Source of the DNA: JACKJK01 sp046159835
Lineage (GTDB): Bacteria > Pseudomonadota > Alphaproteobacteria > Rhizobiales > Tepidamorphaceae
DNA length: 64,000 nt
Assembly: GCF_046159835.1 (NCBI RefSeq)
Contig: NZ_JBJXCY010000001.1
Coordinates: forward strand, 124,001 to 188,000
Reading direction: 5' to 3'
A model generated the notes under the pieces. The model was not told where the DNA came from, searched no databases, and was given only the letters and a program-made list of their open reading frames with translations. Positions 63,202 through 64,000 of the stretch are shown in pieces. Position 1 is the stretch's first letter. Each line of letters starts with the position of its first letter. Both the position numbers and the translations under genes were made by a program.

Positions 63202-64000
63202 TCAGGCCGAGCAGCTTGCCCCGCCAAGCACGCAGAAGCGCGCGCAGTGCGGGTGGTTCAGCTTCACCTTGCCGTTCTCGAACGAGCCGCCATCGGCACC
63301 AAGCGAGGCTTCCAGCGTCGCGCCCATCTCGAAGGCTTCGTCGTAGGGCAGCAGCGTGCAGGGCAGAACCGTGGGCTGGTCCGCGCCCTTGCGCTTCACC
63401 ACCATGCGGCTCGATGCACACATGACCGATGATGGCGACTTGTCGAGGATGCGCCAGCAGTCGGTGGTGATCTCCGGCACGTCGAGCGTCTCGTCCATTT
63501 CGGGAAACAGCACCGTCATCGCCGGGTCGTGGGCGTCGATGTCGAAACCGTACTCGGCAAACAGTTTCGCGTAGCCCGCGCGGCCCGCATCCATCGTCTC
63601 GCCCCAGCAGGTGCGACCGGCGACCGCGAGCCGGAAGCCGTTATCGCTCAGCCACGTCATGCCGGCGATGGAGCGCGTGAACGCGCCCTTGCCGCGCTCG
63701 TCGTCGTGGAGTTCCGCCGAGTGGTGATCGAGGCTGACGCGCAAGGTGAGCTTGCCGGCCAGCGGCTTCAGCTTCAGCAGCCCTTCGCGCAGGCGCGGGC
63801 GCATCATCGGCTGCATGGCGTTGGTCAGCACCAGCACCTCGAAGCCGCGTGATAGCGCGTCCTCCAGCATGGCGAGGATGTCGGGGTTCATGAACGGCTC
63901 GCCGCCGGTGAACCCGATCTCGCGGGTCCGCAAGTCCAGTGCCGCGATCTCGTCGAGATAGGCGGCAACCTCCCCGGCGCTCATGTAGACGAGGCGGTCG
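63202..64000 (-). CDS. radical SAM protein, 5' end beyond the window
   Basis: The visible 266 residues start mid-gene (DRLVYMSAGEVAAYLDEIAA) and contain the radical SAM GGE motif in TREIGFTGGEPFMNPDILAM. VLTNAMQPMMRPRL and LTLRVSLDHHSAELHDDERG follow. The CxxxCxxC cluster motif should lie upstream of position 64000. The C terminus has CxxF-type cysteines (HCARFCVLGGASCSA), and HTCxC-like pairs (VMCASSRM, VLPCTLL) that could bind an auxiliary Fe-S cluster. The reaction is not identifiable. It is convergent with dcd. Confidence 0.85.
   Translation of the reverse strand, partial: DRLVYMSAGEVAAYLDEIAALDLRTREIGFTGGEPFMNPDILAMLEDALSRGFEVLVLTNAMQPMMRPRLREGLLKLKPLAGKLTLRVSLDHHSAELHDDERGKGAFTRSIAGMTWLSDNGFRLAVAGRTCWGETMDAGRAGYAKLFAEYGFDIDAHDPAMTVLFPEMDETLDVPEITTDCWRILDKSPSSVMCASSRMVVKRKGADQPTVLPCTLLPYDEAFEMGATLEASLGADGGSFENGKVKLNHPHCARFCVLGGASCSA

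Overview
The window looks like one chromosomal stretch of an alphaproteobacterium, most likely of the Hyphomicrobiales (Rhizobiales) or a close relative. The grounds are a gcrA cell-cycle regulator, a glp operon with the GlpSTPQV glycerol ABC importer, a PhoR / PstSCAB / PhoU / PhoB block with the extended PstC and PstA forms, an argD-argF-hslO operon, a SAM-II type riboswitch in front of metZ, a double-length dCTP deaminase, and high-GC coding throughout. No tRNA, rRNA, CRISPR array, IS element or prophage was seen.

Layout. 1-9 kb: a YrhK-like protein, a small secreted protein, UDP-galactopyranose mutase (glf), a ketopantoate-reductase-like enzyme divergent from a ScfR/RamB-type regulator, a five-gene TetR-headed cluster (two VOC proteins, one of them frameshifted, SRPBCC, DUF1428) and an MscS channel. 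9-13 kb: tungstate/molybdate uptake (tupB-tupC-tupA plus a ModA-like binding protein) convergent with an HTH plus binding-protein-like regulator. 13-17.8 kb: an amino-acid dehydrogenase, a MarR regulator and an FAH-family hydrolase around two perfect palindromes, a DUF2059 protein, a small membrane protein and an SDR enzyme. 17.8-29 kb: the glycerol block (glpR, glpD, glpSTPQ, an AT-richer orphan gene, a DUF2160 protein, glpV, then glpK). 29-32.4 kb: pcaD, pcaB and pobA of the protocatechuate route. 32.6-37.6 kb: two translationally coupled large exported proteins, one with 12 cysteine-bounded repeats. 37.6-40.8 kb: a FlhB-C-like/FliK-like pair and PPK2. 40.8-48.7 kb: the phosphate regulon. 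48.7-54 kb: gcrA, argD-argF-hslO and argE. 54-60 kb: an RND efflux pair and trkH. 60-64 kb: apaG, metZ with its riboswitch, dcd, and a radical SAM gene cut by the window edge.

How parts work together. Glycerol is imported by GlpSTPQV, phosphorylated by GlpK and oxidised by GlpD, with GlpR as the likely repressor; similar TTCG-rich motifs precede glpR and glpD. Phosphate limitation would be sensed by PhoR/PhoB, with PhoB-box-like 11-bp repeats ahead of pstS and a weaker candidate between ppk2 and phoR. The most rewarding non-coding element is the metZ leader. A SAM-II-like pseudoknot is followed by mutually exclusive antiterminator and terminator helices, which can be read directly from the sequence. 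Start codons were chosen from ribosome-binding sites and family lengths, and many are GTG or TTG.
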